Positions 7,663-15,269 are shown, counted from the first letter of the stretch. The stretch: 37,774 nt of DNA from Desulfobacterales bacterium (GCA_021737275.1 JAIPEE010000036.1:1-37774); one strand, 5' to 3'. Translations and numbers: made by a program. Notes: generated by a model not told the origin, from the letters alone.

Positions 7663-9114
7663 ATGAAAAATAAACTTCAGTACCTGTTTCTATGTTTTAC
7701 TTTAATTCTTTTTAGTGCTTGTGCGACAATTCAGCCGGAACCTTTCGCTTCAGGAAACACCGGAGAACTGGTGAGTCAGTTGGAAGCAAACTTGGCAACC
7801 GCAAAATCCAACCAGGTGGACGTGCTTGCACCCGGCTTGTTCAACGACGCCCAGTCCGCATTCATGAAAGCCAAACAAGGCTTGGATAAAGGTATTAAAC
7901 TGACTGACATCCAGGAATATGTTGCCCAAGGAAGCGCCAGTTTGAAGAAAGCCGAAGAGATCGCCCAGGTCTCCCGGACTATTCTGGGCGAGACAAACAA
8001 AGCCCGAGATAAAGCCCTCAAGGTGGGAGCCGACAAACTCGGTGAGCCTTATATGAAGGTGGAAAACCAATATCTGGAACTCAATATGGCCATCGAAAAT
8101 GACAATATGAGCTATGCGCAGAAAAATGCGGCCGAGGTGCAGGCAGCCTTCCGGGAATTGGAAATCATGGCCATTAAAAATAGTGCCATCGGCAAGGCAC
8201 GCCAGATGATGGCCGACGCCAAAAAAGCCAATGTTCAGAAAACCGCCCCAACGGCCTACGAGGATGCACTTCAGGCCTTGATGGATGCCGATGCCTATAT
8301 TGGCCAGAACCTTTATGAGGCAGACACCATCAGTCAAAAGGCTGCCCATGCGGAATTTATGGCACGGCGGATGATGAGCATCAGTGAGAGCGGCGACAAG
8401 TTTAAGGAGATGACACCGGAAGCATCCGCCCTGTACGTGGAGAGTCTGCTCGCTCGCCTGGGGAAAACCATGAACGCCGGCGATTTGCGGGATAAGAGTA
8501 TCAACGCCCAGCTCAGCGCGATGACTGGCACAGTCGAAACCCTGGGGCAAAAAAATCAGTCCATTGAAAAGGACAATCAAGCCTACCAGGACCAGATTGC
8601 CGCTCTGGAGCAGCAGCTCATCGGGCTGAAAGGTTATTCGCGCGAGCAGGAAGCAGCCAAAGAAAAACTGGCTGCCGAGCGCGCATTCAATGAAAAATTT
8701 AATAAAGTCCAGCGGCTTTTCCAGTCTGACGAGGCGGAAGTCTATAAACAGGGCGGCCAGATGGTTATACGCATGCGGGGCATTCAGTTCCCGGTGGGAA
8801 AGGCAACACTGACCCCGGAAAATTATACCTTGCTCAGCAAAGTCCAGCAGGCGATTGGGATATTCGGGCAGCCGACCGTGATCATCGAAGGCCATACCGA
8901 CAGCACCGGCTCCGTCCAGACTAATCAGGAACTGTCCCAGAAACGGGCCGAGGCGGTCAAAACCTACCTGGTGGCCAACAATACTCTGCCGGCGAATCGT
9001 ATCCGGGCAACCGGTTATGGACCGAGTCGGCCGCTTGCACCGGAAACCACACCGGAAGGCCGTGCCATGAACCGGCGCATCGATGTCTTGATTACACCGT
9101 CCCAAGTACAATAG
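7663..9114 (+). CDS. OmpA-family outer-membrane lipoprotein with DUF4398-like N-terminal region
   Basis: A 483-aa lipoprotein. The lipobox LFSAC gives lipidated C20, and the +2 residue is Ala, which favours outer-membrane sorting. Residues about 30-250 are helical repeats of the DUF4398 type (DAQSAFMKAKQGLDKGIKL, EDALQALMDADAYI). Residues about 290-335 are a coiled coil. Residues about 370-480 form an OmpA C-terminal peptidoglycan-binding domain (IIEGHTDSTGS, LSQKRAEAVKTYLV, TGYGPSRPL, NRRIDVLI). The frame is open to an ATG at 7630, but GAGGAG before the ATG at 7663 and the signal peptide fix the start. GC content and codon choice (GCC, CTG, CGG rich) differ sharply from neighbours, which suggests recent transfer. 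A 483-codon antisense frame here is a shadow. Confidence 0.9.
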   Translation: MKNKLQYLFLCFTLILFSACATIQPEPFASGNTGELVSQLEANLATAKSNQVDVLAPGLFNDAQSAFMKAKQGLDKGIKLTDIQEYVAQGSASLKKAEEIAQVSRTILGETNKARDKALKVGADKLGEPYMKVENQYLELNMAIENDNMSYAQKNAAEVQAAFRELEIMAIKNSAIGKARQMMADAKKANVQKTAPTAYEDALQALMDADAYIGQNLYEADTISQKAAHAEFMARRMMSISESGDKFKEMTPEASALYVESLLARLGKTMNAGDLRDKSINAQLSAMTGTVETLGQKNQSIEKDNQAYQDQIAALEQQLIGLKGYSREQEAAKEKLAAERAFNEKFNKVQRLFQSDEAEVYKQGGQMVIRMRGIQFPVGKATLTPENYTLLSKVQQAIGIFGQPTVIIEGHTDSTGSVQTNQELSQKRAEAVKTYLVANNTLPANRIRATGYGPSRPLAPETTPEGRAMNRRIDVLITPSQVQ

Positions 9115-9138
9115 CACAGTATTGCAAATAGGATTGAG

Positions 9139-9178
9139 CGGGCCATACATGGTTAAAAGGACTAACCTGTTTGGCCCG
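9139..9178 (+). terminator. Two-tier stem-loop after the lipoprotein gene
   Basis: CGGGCCA at 9139-9145 pairs with TGGCCCG at 9172-9178, and inside it GGTTA pairs with TAACC. It begins 25 bases after the stop codon. The following DNA is T-rich only further on, so termination is likely but not textbook. Confidence 0.5.
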
Positions 9179-9181
9179 TGA

Positions 9182-9554
9182 TCAAGTTTGTCCTTTAACA
9201 CCCTGTTTTTTTAAAAAAAGACGCCATGAAAATTTTTTGATGATTAGTTGACTTTCATTTTGTAATAACAGGGGAAAATTGGAGACAGATTTCTTTGGAT
9301 TTCTCCAACGAATCAACCGATTTGGGAAGGTCCAGGTATTCAAGATACGCTCAATATCTGTGATCGACATTTTGGGATAACAACTTTTAGTAAGCCTTTG
9401 TGGTTTCTGCAAGGGGTGGGCGATCAAATATATATCGCAAATAACTATAAGGTTTCAATCCATGCGCTTTCGCTGTTTCTATCAGGCTTTAATCGTCTAT
9501 ATTTAATACCGACAGCCTTTAAGATTTAAGAGGGGTGTTTGGGTTTACATGGTG
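9182..9554. other. Interval with no assignable gene
   Basis: An 81-codon minus-strand frame (9182-9427) reads SITDIERILNTWTFPNRL but matches nothing I recognise and has no clear ribosome binding site. A run of nine C/G-poor bases then eight C (about 9562-9570) lies just beyond. I see no firm feature. Confidence 0.25.
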
Positions 9555-10045
9555 GTGATATGCCCCCCCCAATTATGAGATCCAGTTTTTCATTCAATAT
9601 CCAGCTTACAATACCATTTATGAGTGAAGCAAGTGCACCAGGTCCATTCGATTTTTTCCAGAACATGCCTCAAATACTTCTGCCAGTGTGGGTAACATAA
9701 TCGCACCACCAAAAACAACCAGTTGATAAACCTTTTCAAAATATAATCCGATCAGCATGGCATCAATCCCGATTAATGGAATGGATATCCTTAATATTTT
9801 TAGAATATCTTTGTTTGAAGCATCGGATTTATAGTGACGACAAAAATTATGGGTAAAGATAGTCGCATAGTCGCATCTGCCTGAATAAGATCACCTGTCG
9901 TGCCGACAACAGCCGCTACCAGAGAAACGGCAATGAGTACTGAAAGTCAGTCCGGTGAGTAGTTTGCAAAAAACCAGGGTAGAACATCGCCGTACTTATC
10001 CAGAGGGAAACCCAGCTTGATTTGAAATATGGCCATTCCAATGAA
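9555..10045 (-). pseudogene. Sodium:solute symporter remnant
   Basis: Reading the minus strand from about 10045 downwards, pieces in different frames follow the C-terminal half of an SSS-family transporter in order. They are DVLPWFFANYSPD, LIAVSLVAAVVGTTGDLIQA, then NKDILKILRISIPLIGIDAM, YFEKVYQLVVFGGAIMLPTL, GPGALASLINGIVSWILNEK. At least two frameshifts and an in-frame stop interrupt it, and the N-terminal half is absent. SSS transporters carry substrates such as proline, pantothenate or acetate with Na+. The substrate of this one cannot be inferred. Confidence 0.6.
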
Positions 10046-10222
10046 AACTGAGATAAGGTCTAAATTCGTAAACAATTATGAATATAAATACGAAAAGTCA
10101 ATATATAAAAATGAAAATTTATTCTTGAATAATCCAGAGACTGAGGATGCTGGATCAATTTGCTTCAACTTGCATTTATATGAAATTTTATTTGGGCTGT
10201 TAAAAAATAACCGACTTAGCTG

Positions 10223-10253
10223 TTTATGATTTCGAAATCATAAATACGTATTT
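10223..10253. repeat. 22-bp perfect palindrome abutting a 12-bp palindrome
   Basis: TTTATGATTTCGAAATCATA plus AA (10223-10244) is its own reverse complement over 22 bases. AAATACGTATTT at 10242-10253 is a second perfect palindrome that shares three bases with it. No U-run follows. They lie 370 bases upstream of the binding-protein gene. They could be an operator pair, a mobile-element trace or a bidirectional hairpin. Confidence 0.5.
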
Positions 10254-10397
10254 CTACTATCAGTTAATGTAGTCACTTTCAGATACGATAAAAATAAAAA
10301 ATATATCAAAAAAATACGTTTAAGCAGCTATATATTTGATAATCCAAATTAAAAACGTATATTCGTTATGTGTATAGTTCTAAAATCGTAAAAAATG

Positions 10398-10426
10398 TTG
10401 ACAAAGATGGTTAAATCGGATAAAAA
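10398..10426 (+). promoter_or_regulatory. Candidate sigma70 promoter for the binding-protein gene
   Basis: TTGACA at 10398-10403, a 17-base spacer, then TAAAAA at 10421-10426. The -35 is perfect and the -10 is weak. The predicted leader would be about 180 bases. The rest of 10046-10613 is AT-rich without a credible gene. Confidence 0.4.
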
Positions 10427-10613
10427 ATCTAAAAAAAAAAGATTGTATCGGAAAATAATTATCGTTCAACATGGATAAACGAAAAAGTAAATTTAATTTC
10501 GTTAAGCGCGAATTGATCGTCCACCAGCTCTTTTATACGTTACTTCGCACTTCAAGTTATTGGGCACATAAGCCAATATAAATTATTATTCAGGCTTTAG
10601 AGAAGGAGGGATT

Positions 10614-12257
10614 ATGGGTTACAGAATTATATCAGGCAGGAAAAGAAGTGTTTTGTTTTTATTCGGCATTTTGAGTTTTTTGGTAATGCATTGCAATATT
10701 TCTACCGTTATGGCTGCCGGTGAATTGCGTGTGGGCTGGAGTACAACGGAAATGCTTGATACACTTCAAACAGGTGAAACTTGGCAGTATGAAACCATGG
10801 GCTGTATGTTTTGGCAGCTTGTTTATGATCAAGCCTATCATTTTGGCGCACCTCCGGATTATAGCACAGAGTTGCGAGCCGTAACGGAAGTTAAAACGGC
10901 AGATAATAAAAAATTTCAATATACCATTCGTGAAGGGATGACATTTCATGACGCTAAACCGGTAACTGCAAAGGATTTTGCTTTTACTTATAAACATCTT
11001 CCACAGAATAGCCCGGTATGGGCCTTTTATGACACCGTAACAGTTGAAGATTCTTTTACAGTTATTGATGATCACACTTTTGAATTTGAGCTTGAAAAGA
11101 CAATCGCACCTAAATACCCGCCATTTAACTGGTATCCGATATTGCCCGAACATATCTGGCGCCGTTACAAATTTGAGATGACAGATTATACTAATAAAAA
11201 GCCTGTTGGATCGGGACCTTTTAAGTTAAGAGAGTTTAAAAGCGGCGAGTACATGATATTTGAAAATTTTGAAGATTACTGGGAGAAAAAGCCTCGTGTA
11301 GATAAGGTCATTTTTAAAGGTTATGGTGGTAGTGATGCCATAAACATGGCATTAAAACGCGGCGATATTGATATGATCGGCTATGCCGGCATATCACCGC
11401 TATCCATGAAATTTTTGGAAAATCAGAAAAATATTGAAATACTGATTTCTCCCGGCAGTAGTTTATGGTGGGTAACATTTAATTTGTTTATGGATGGTCC
11501 ACTGAGAAATGTTAATGTGAGAAAAGCTATAGCACATGGTATTGATAAGGATAAAATCGCGGAAATGGTTTTCCATGGTTATGTAAAGCCTGCTGACAGT
11601 TTTGTTTATCCTGAACTGAGCGAGTATAATCCAAATCTTCCTCAATACAAGTATAATAATGATATGGCCAATAAAATACTGGATGATGGCGGATATCTTG
11701 ATACGGATGGAGACGGGATTAGAAATGATCCTGAAACCGGTGAAAATATGAAATTTTCATTTATTGCTTCTTCTGATGTTGCTGAAGATGTAAAAGTCGT
11801 AACCTTAATACGAGAACAACTTAAAGGTATCGGTATTGATATACGTATAAAAGTGATGGATTATGATACATATGTTGATATGTATTACTATCCGGAGGGC
11901 GCAGGATTTGACATGGCATTACACAACATTGATCCCGGTCCCTATGGATCCTGGATTTGGGAGTATATGAGAAGTCATGAAGCCGGGGGAGCAGGGTGGA
12001 ACACGGCGTATTATTCAAATCCGGCATTTGATAAAGCACTTGATGAATATCTGCAGGTTGTTGATCTGGATGAGCGGAAAGCGTTGAGCTGGAAACTTCA
12101 GGAAATTTTGGCAACAGATATTCCTCACTATGTCTTATGTCGGCCAGATATAATTGAACCGGTTCGTACAGATAAACTGACAGGGTATACTCCTAAAATG
12201 GGTGGTATTTCATCATGGATTAATCCGTTTACATACTTTAATGTACATGCAAAATAA
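10614..12257 (+). CDS. Family 5 extracellular solute-binding protein (peptide/Opp type)
   Basis: Periplasmic binding protein of 547 aa, the usual size for the SBP_bac_5 family (OppA/DppA type). A signal peptide spans about residues 1-35 (hydrophobic FLFGILSFLVMHCNISTVMA). Family landmarks follow: FTIREG-like YTIREGMTFHDAKPVTAKDF, VGSGPFKLREFKSGEYMIFE, VRKAIAHGIDKDKIAEMVF and DPGPYGSWIW. AGAAGGAGG upstream is a strong ribosome binding site. No permease or ATPase genes lie nearby, so it is an orphan that either serves a transporter encoded elsewhere or acts in sensing. Substrates of the family include peptides, nickel and opines. The gene ends at a strong terminator. Confidence 0.88.
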   Translation: MGYRIISGRKRSVLFLFGILSFLVMHCNISTVMAAGELRVGWSTTEMLDTLQTGETWQYETMGCMFWQLVYDQAYHFGAPPDYSTELRAVTEVKTADNKKFQYTIREGMTFHDAKPVTAKDFAFTYKHLPQNSPVWAFYDTVTVEDSFTVIDDHTFEFELEKTIAPKYPPFNWYPILPEHIWRRYKFEMTDYTNKKPVGSGPFKLREFKSGEYMIFENFEDYWEKKPRVDKVIFKGYGGSDAINMALKRGDIDMIGYAGISPLSMKFLENQKNIEILISPGSSLWWVTFNLFMDGPLRNVNVRKAIAHGIDKDKIAEMVFHGYVKPADSFVYPELSEYNPNLPQYKYNNDMANKILDDGGYLDTDGDGIRNDPETGENMKFSFIASSDVAEDVKVVTLIREQLKGIGIDIRIKVMDYDTYVDMYYYPEGAGFDMALHNIDPGPYGSWIWEYMRSHEAGGAGWNTAYYSNPAFDKALDEYLQVVDLDERKALSWKLQEILATDIPHYVLCRPDIIEPVRTDKLTGYTPKMGGISSWINPFTYFNVHAK

Positions 12258-12318
12258 AGCAGATTCTCATTGCTGCCAATAAATACCGGGATATCGCTGA
12301 TTGGGATAATTATAGGAT

Positions 12319-12391
12319 GATTGAAGTACCCTGCAGTTTATCAAATATCTACTAAGCCTCAACACTGCAGGGTACATCTTCAATCTTTTTT
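12319..12391 (+). terminator. Strong intrinsic terminator after the binding-protein gene
   Basis: The outer arm GATTGAA (12319-12325) pairs with TTCAATC (12379-12385). The inner 12-bp arm GTACCCTGCAGT (12326-12337) pairs perfectly with ACTGCAGGGTAC (12364-12375), with a 3-base bulge. Six T follow. The remaining 12258-12667 interval has no gene; TATAAT at about 12577 may be the -10 of the regulator downstream. Confidence 0.8.
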
Positions 12392-12667
12392 CTACATTCC
12401 GTATTTTATTTAGCCTGAAACAATAATGATAAAGTGAGTTTCAAACGCGCCTGAAGTTAGTCAATTTTTGGGCACATGCCTCTCTATAGCCAATGAAAGC
12501 ACTGTGACAAGGATCTTTTAGCGCTTTATAATTATTTGTAAATTATATGATCAAAAATATACCAAGAATTTGCCTGTATAATGGACAAGCAAAATAATTT
12601 GTGATATCAGGAAATATTCCCGTAAAAACAGCTATATAATCTACGTATATTTTAAAGGGACATTTTT

Positions 12668-13354
12668 ATGGTTAAAGAAAAACCACAACAGAGCTGGAAA
12701 CATGATACTAAATCGGTAGTTGCAAAGCGGAGAGCTGCTGAAAAACAGGCAAGAGTTGATCAGATCCTTAAGGCTGCCAGGAAAATCTTTATAAAAAAAG
12801 GCTATACAGATGCCACTATCCGCCGGATTGCCTATGAGGCAACACTTTCTACCGGTGCTATTTATGCATATTTTAAGGGTAAAGATGAACTTTTTGCATG
12901 GGTATATATTGAGACATTTAAGTTGATGAAGGATTATATGGCAAAGGCATATAATACTGACCTGCCAATTCCGGAAGTGTTTGAAAACTGGGCAACCGCC
13001 TACTGGATGTTTGATCAGGACTATCCTGAAGATTCCAGTATCCTTGATGCAAACCTTGAGCTTCTGGATATTTCACAGGAGCTTCGAGACAAAATTTCTG
13101 AAATGACCCTGAAAAGCTTGAAAGAATCAGTCGATATATTTGAAAGAGGTATTAAGGAAGGCTATTTTCCCGGGAATATGAATAAATGGGAGGCTGCATT
13201 TTTATTTTACTCCGCTATCGAAGGTATTTTTTATACGCTCAGTTATAATCAATATCCTCATTTAAAATTTGATGGTAAAGCGTTGATGAGACATCAGGCC
13301 CGTATAATTATTGAAGGCCTTCGTCAGGAGATAAACAAGTCGGAAAAAAAATAG
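12668..13354 (+). CDS. TetR/AcrR-family transcriptional regulator
   Basis: A 228-aa DNA-binding regulator. Residues about 25-75 hold the TetR N-terminal domain: ILKAARKIFIKKGYTDATIR, RIAYEATLSTGAIYAYFKGK, then DELF. The C-terminal ligand-binding part (about 85-220) is diverged, as is usual. The basic N-terminal extension (residues 1-24, rich in Lys/Arg/Gln) is longer than in many family members. Family members are mostly repressors of adjacent transport or fatty-acid genes. Here the flanking genes are a binding protein and a Nudix hydrolase, and no palindromic operator is obvious, so the target is unknown. Confidence 0.88.
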   Translation: MVKEKPQQSWKHDTKSVVAKRRAAEKQARVDQILKAARKIFIKKGYTDATIRRIAYEATLSTGAIYAYFKGKDELFAWVYIETFKLMKDYMAKAYNTDLPIPEVFENWATAYWMFDQDYPEDSSILDANLELLDISQELRDKISEMTLKSLKESVDIFERGIKEGYFPGNMNKWEAAFLFYSAIEGIFYTLSYNQYPHLKFDGKALMRHQARIIIEGLRQEINKSEKK

Positions 13355-13372
13355 AAAATATTTTTTATAAGA

Positions 13373-13409
13373 GATTCTGTAGCGTTATATTACAGGATCC
13401 TTTTGTTTT
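13373..13409 (+). terminator. Terminator between the TetR and Nudix genes
   Basis: GATTCTGTA at 13373-13381 pairs with TACAGGATC at 13391-13399 (one G-U), with a 9-base loop, followed by TTTTGTTTT. It lies 16 bases before the Nudix start codon, so the Nudix gene may be read partly from upstream or from its own start. Confidence 0.55.
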
Positions 13410-13425
13410 GAAAGATTGGAAAAAT

Positions 13426-13929
13426 ATGGAAGAAATTTTTGATATTGTAGATGAAAATGATAATGTAACAGGAACAGCAACCCGTGGTGAAGTACACGGA
13501 AATCCTGCACTGTTTCATCGCGTTTCACATGTACTGGTTTTTAACGCCACAGGTGAATTGTTTCTTCAAAAAAGGGGGCTTGATAAGGATGTTCAGCCCG
13601 GGAAATGGGATACATCCGTTGGTGGCCATCTGGATTCCGGTGAAACATATGAAGCCGCTGCAATCCGGGAGATGGAAGAGGAGTTGGGCATCAGGGATCT
13701 GGCTGTGACGTTTCTTTATAAATATTCCCACGCCAATGATTACGAAACTGAATTTGTTTCAACTTTTTCTTCTGTCTGGGATGGTGAAATCGTTACAAAC
13801 AGCGATGAGATTATCAAAGGGCGGTTTTGGAAACTTAAAGAGATAGAAGCGAATATTCCGAACGGGATTTTTACACCCAACTTTCTTGATGAATTAAAAC
13901 GATATAAGCACCACACAGGAAGATACTGA
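13426..13929 (+). CDS. Nudix hydrolase (YfcD-like)
   Basis: A 167-aa Nudix protein from the ATG at 13426; a TTG at 13408 would add six residues. The Nudix box is complete: GHLDSGETYEAAAIREMEEE followed by LGI (G-x5-E-x7-REUxEExGU), so metal-dependent hydrolysis of a nucleoside diphosphate derivative is expected. The N-terminus (EEIFDIVDENDNVTGTATRG) and the FHRVSHVLVFNATGELFLQK strand resemble the YfcD and isopentenyl-diphosphate isomerase branch of the superfamily. The true substrate is not predictable. No functional link to the neighbours is evident. Confidence 0.87.
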   Translation: MEEIFDIVDENDNVTGTATRGEVHGNPALFHRVSHVLVFNATGELFLQKRGLDKDVQPGKWDTSVGGHLDSGETYEAAAIREMEEELGIRDLAVTFLYKYSHANDYETEFVSTFSSVWDGEIVTNSDEIIKGRFWKLKEIEANIPNGIFTPNFLDELKRYKHHTGRY

Positions 13930-14154
13930 GACATCCTTTATACATCCACCGCGGCTATATTAGATAACACAACTTAACGGTGTTGGTTTGAGTGAATATC
14001 CTGAAATGAAAGACAATGATGGCTTCGGCAAGACCACAGGAGAGGGTGCTGATCTTCAACCGGCTCATTGGCTGCCAGAAAGATATTTCATATCTGTAGC
14101 AGGACACTTTGTCTAACCGTGAGAGGGCCGGATGTTTGTTGAATAAAATAATGC
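13930..14154 (+). other. Intergenic stretch with a short coding-like frame
   Basis: A plus-strand frame ending at TAA 14114-14116 can begin at an ATG at 14006 (36 codons, ending HWLPERYFISVAGHFV). Amino-acid composition is protein-like, but there is no ribosome binding site and I do not recognise it. It may be a gene remnant. Otherwise nothing is seen before the aro promoter. Confidence 0.25.
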
Positions 14155-14182
14155 TTGACAAAACAGATCCTTTAGATATAAA
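14155..14182 (+). promoter_or_regulatory. Sigma70 promoter of the aromatic operon
   Basis: TTGACA at 14155-14160, a 16-base spacer, and TATAAA at 14177-14182 form a near-consensus promoter. Transcription would begin near 14189, some 36 bases before the leader-peptide ATG. Confidence 0.7.
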
Positions 14183-14224
14183 AACGAAAAATAAATTTTA
14201 ATTATTTAAAGGATATTTATTTTC

Positions 14225-14305
14225 ATGGCGCATAACTTTTCAAGCAACTTTTTTAATTATTACTGGTATTATTTTTTTAGTACCGGGCTGCCTGGAGTGC
14301 GCTAA
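14225..14305 (+). CDS. Aromatic-rich leader peptide of the aro operon attenuator
   Basis: A 26-codon open frame from ATG 14225 to TAA 14303-14305, with AAAGGA at 14208-14213 as a possible ribosome binding site (11-base spacing, somewhat long). Residues 5-18 read FSSNFFNYYWYYFF. In all there are five Phe, four Tyr and one Trp in 26 residues, which is far beyond chance even in AT-rich DNA. It lies between a near-consensus promoter and a terminator hairpin, upstream of eight aromatic-biosynthesis genes. This is the layout of the classic pheA and trp leaders: ribosomes starved of a charged aromatic tRNA would stall on these codons. Unlike those leaders, it would sense all three aromatic amino acids at once. 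Confidence 0.85.
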   Translation: MAHNFSSNFFNYYWYYFFSTGLPGVR

Positions 14306-14329
14306 AGCAAAATTACATAACTAAGCGCA
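14298..14329 (+). promoter_or_regulatory. Candidate anti-terminator hairpin of the aro leader
   Basis: TGCGCT at 14298-14303 pairs with AGCGCA at 14324-14329. It can extend by pairing GGCT 14286-14289 with AGCC 14332-14335, which would take bases from the terminator stem. A ribosome at the leader stop codon would cover the left arm; one stalled on the aromatic codons would leave it free. The pairing is modest and has not been computed. Confidence 0.4.
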
Positions 14330-14371
14330 AAAGCCGTGGCGGTCCTTGATCCCCACGGCTTTATTATTTTT
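14330..14371 (+). terminator. Attenuator terminator of the aro operon
   Basis: AAAGCCGTGG (14330-14339) pairs perfectly over 10 bases with CCACGGCTTT (14353-14362), loop 13 bases, followed by ATTATTTTT. It lies 25 bases after the leader stop codon and upstream of the first aro gene, as expected for transcription attenuation. Confidence 0.75.
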
Positions 14372-14409
14372 AAAGGCCGTGGTGGACATGAAAGTCCTCG
14401 CGGCCTTTT
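14372..14409 (+). promoter_or_regulatory. Second leader hairpin that competes with the terminator
   Basis: AAAGGCCG (14372-14379) pairs with CGGCCTTT (14401-14408), with GGAC/GTCC closing the top over a 6-base loop. Its left arm, AAAGGCCGTGG, nearly repeats the left arm of the terminator. It can therefore pair instead with CCACGGCTTT (14353-14362) with one bulged G. This gives mutually exclusive structures. The hairpin ends 11 bases before the ribosome binding site of the first aro gene. Confidence 0.55.
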
Positions 14410-14432
14410 GCATCACAAAGGGAGAAAAGAAA

Positions 14433-15230
14433 ATGACAATTTTGGGAAAACAGATCAGAATGGAACGTATCATCAATCGTAATACCGGTAAAACCATCAT
14501 TGTTCCACTGGATCATGGCACAACGGTTGGCCCGATTCCGGGTGTTGTTGATATGAAAACAACGATTCAAAGTGTTGCAGAGGGTGGTGCTAATGCGATT
14601 GTAGAACATAAGGGACTTGTTGGTGAAGGTCATCGCAAAAAAGGCGGAGATATTGGTCTCATCATTCACCTTTCAGCATCAACCAGTCTTTCTCCTTACC
14701 CGAATGCAAAAACCCTTGTATGTAGCGTTGAAGAAGCAATCAAGCTTGGTGCCGATGCCATATCAATTCATGTGAATATTGGTAATGGTGATGAAAAAGA
14801 TATGCTGGCTGATTTCGGTCGTGTGAGTTATGAAGCCCGTACATGGGGTATGCCGCTTCTGGCAATGGTTTATCCTCGTGGTGAAAAGATAAAAGATGAA
14901 TACGATGTTAAAGTTGTAAAGCATGCTGCTCGTGTTGGTCATGAGCTTGGCGCGGATATCGTTAAGGTTCCTTACACCGGCTCCGTTGAGAGCTTTCGTG
15001 AAGTAACCGGAGGCTGTTCAATCCCGGTTGTTATTGCCGGCGGTGCAAAGATGGATTCAGACAGGGACATACTTGAAATGGTTAAAGGCTCCATTGATGC
15101 GGGCGGTGCAGGTGTTTCCATTGGTCGAAATGTGTTTCAGCATACAAATCCCACAAAAATTGTGAAGGCAATATCAGCTGTTGTTAATGATGGCAGTAGT
15201 GTTGATGAGGCATTGAAAATTCTTGAATAA
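14433..15230 (+). CDS. 2-amino-3,7-dideoxy-D-threo-hept-6-ulosonate (ADH) synthase
   Basis: First enzyme of the alternative dehydroquinate route. It joins L-aspartate semialdehyde to 6-deoxy-5-ketofructose 1-phosphate to give ADH. It is a class I aldolase TIM barrel of the DeoC/LacD type, 265 aa, like Methanocaldococcus MJ0400. The Schiff-base Lys is K178 in [14 protein letters not shown], with D27 in [10 protein letters not shown] and Y147 in LAMVYPRGE as expected partners. These sit at a constant offset from the residues I recall for MJ0400. The frame is open upstream to 14346, through the attenuator, but GGGAGA before the ATG at 14433 and the family N-terminus fix the start. Often written aroA'; I leave the symbol blank to avoid confusion with EPSP synthase. 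Confidence 0.87.
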   Translation: MTILGKQIRMERIINRNTGKTIIVPLDHGTTVGPIPGVVDMKTTIQSVAEGGANAIVEHKGLVGEGHRKKGGDIGLIIHLSASTSLSPYPNAKTLVCSVEEAIKLGADAISIHVNIGNGDEKDMLADFGRVSYEARTWGMPLLAMVYPRGEKIKDEYDVKVVKHAARVGHELGADIVKVPYTGSVESFREVTGGCSIPVVIAGGAKMDSDRDILEMVKGSIDAGGAGVSIGRNVFQHTNPTKIVKAISAVVNDGSSVDEALKILE

Positions 15231-15269
15231 CACGATAAGACATCAAAAATCTGATACAGGAGAGAAAAA

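Noticed and set aside
7750-9201. A 483-codon open frame antisense to the lipoprotein gene
   Set aside because: It is Cys/His/Gly/Phe rich with no domain, no ribosome binding site and lies opposite a gene with clear lipobox and OmpA motifs. Long antisense frames arise by chance in GC-rich codon patterns.
9442-9475. GGTTTCAATCCATGCGCTTTCGC resembles the end of some CRISPR repeats
   Set aside because: There is only one copy, no regularly spaced repetition and no cas gene in the window.
10029-10229. A 66-codon plus-strand frame
   Set aside because: It begins inside the symporter remnant, is Asn/Lys/Tyr rich as expected of AT-rich non-coding DNA, and lacks a ribosome binding site.
13955-14161. 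68-codon minus-strand frame downstream of the Nudix gene
   Set aside because: No ribosome binding site and no family resemblance; the plus strand of the same DNA looks more protein-like.
14346-14432. Upstream extension of the ADH synthase frame to an ATG at 14346
   Set aside because: The extension runs through the attenuator hairpins and is not family sequence; GGGAGA and the ATG at 14433 fit the family N-terminus.
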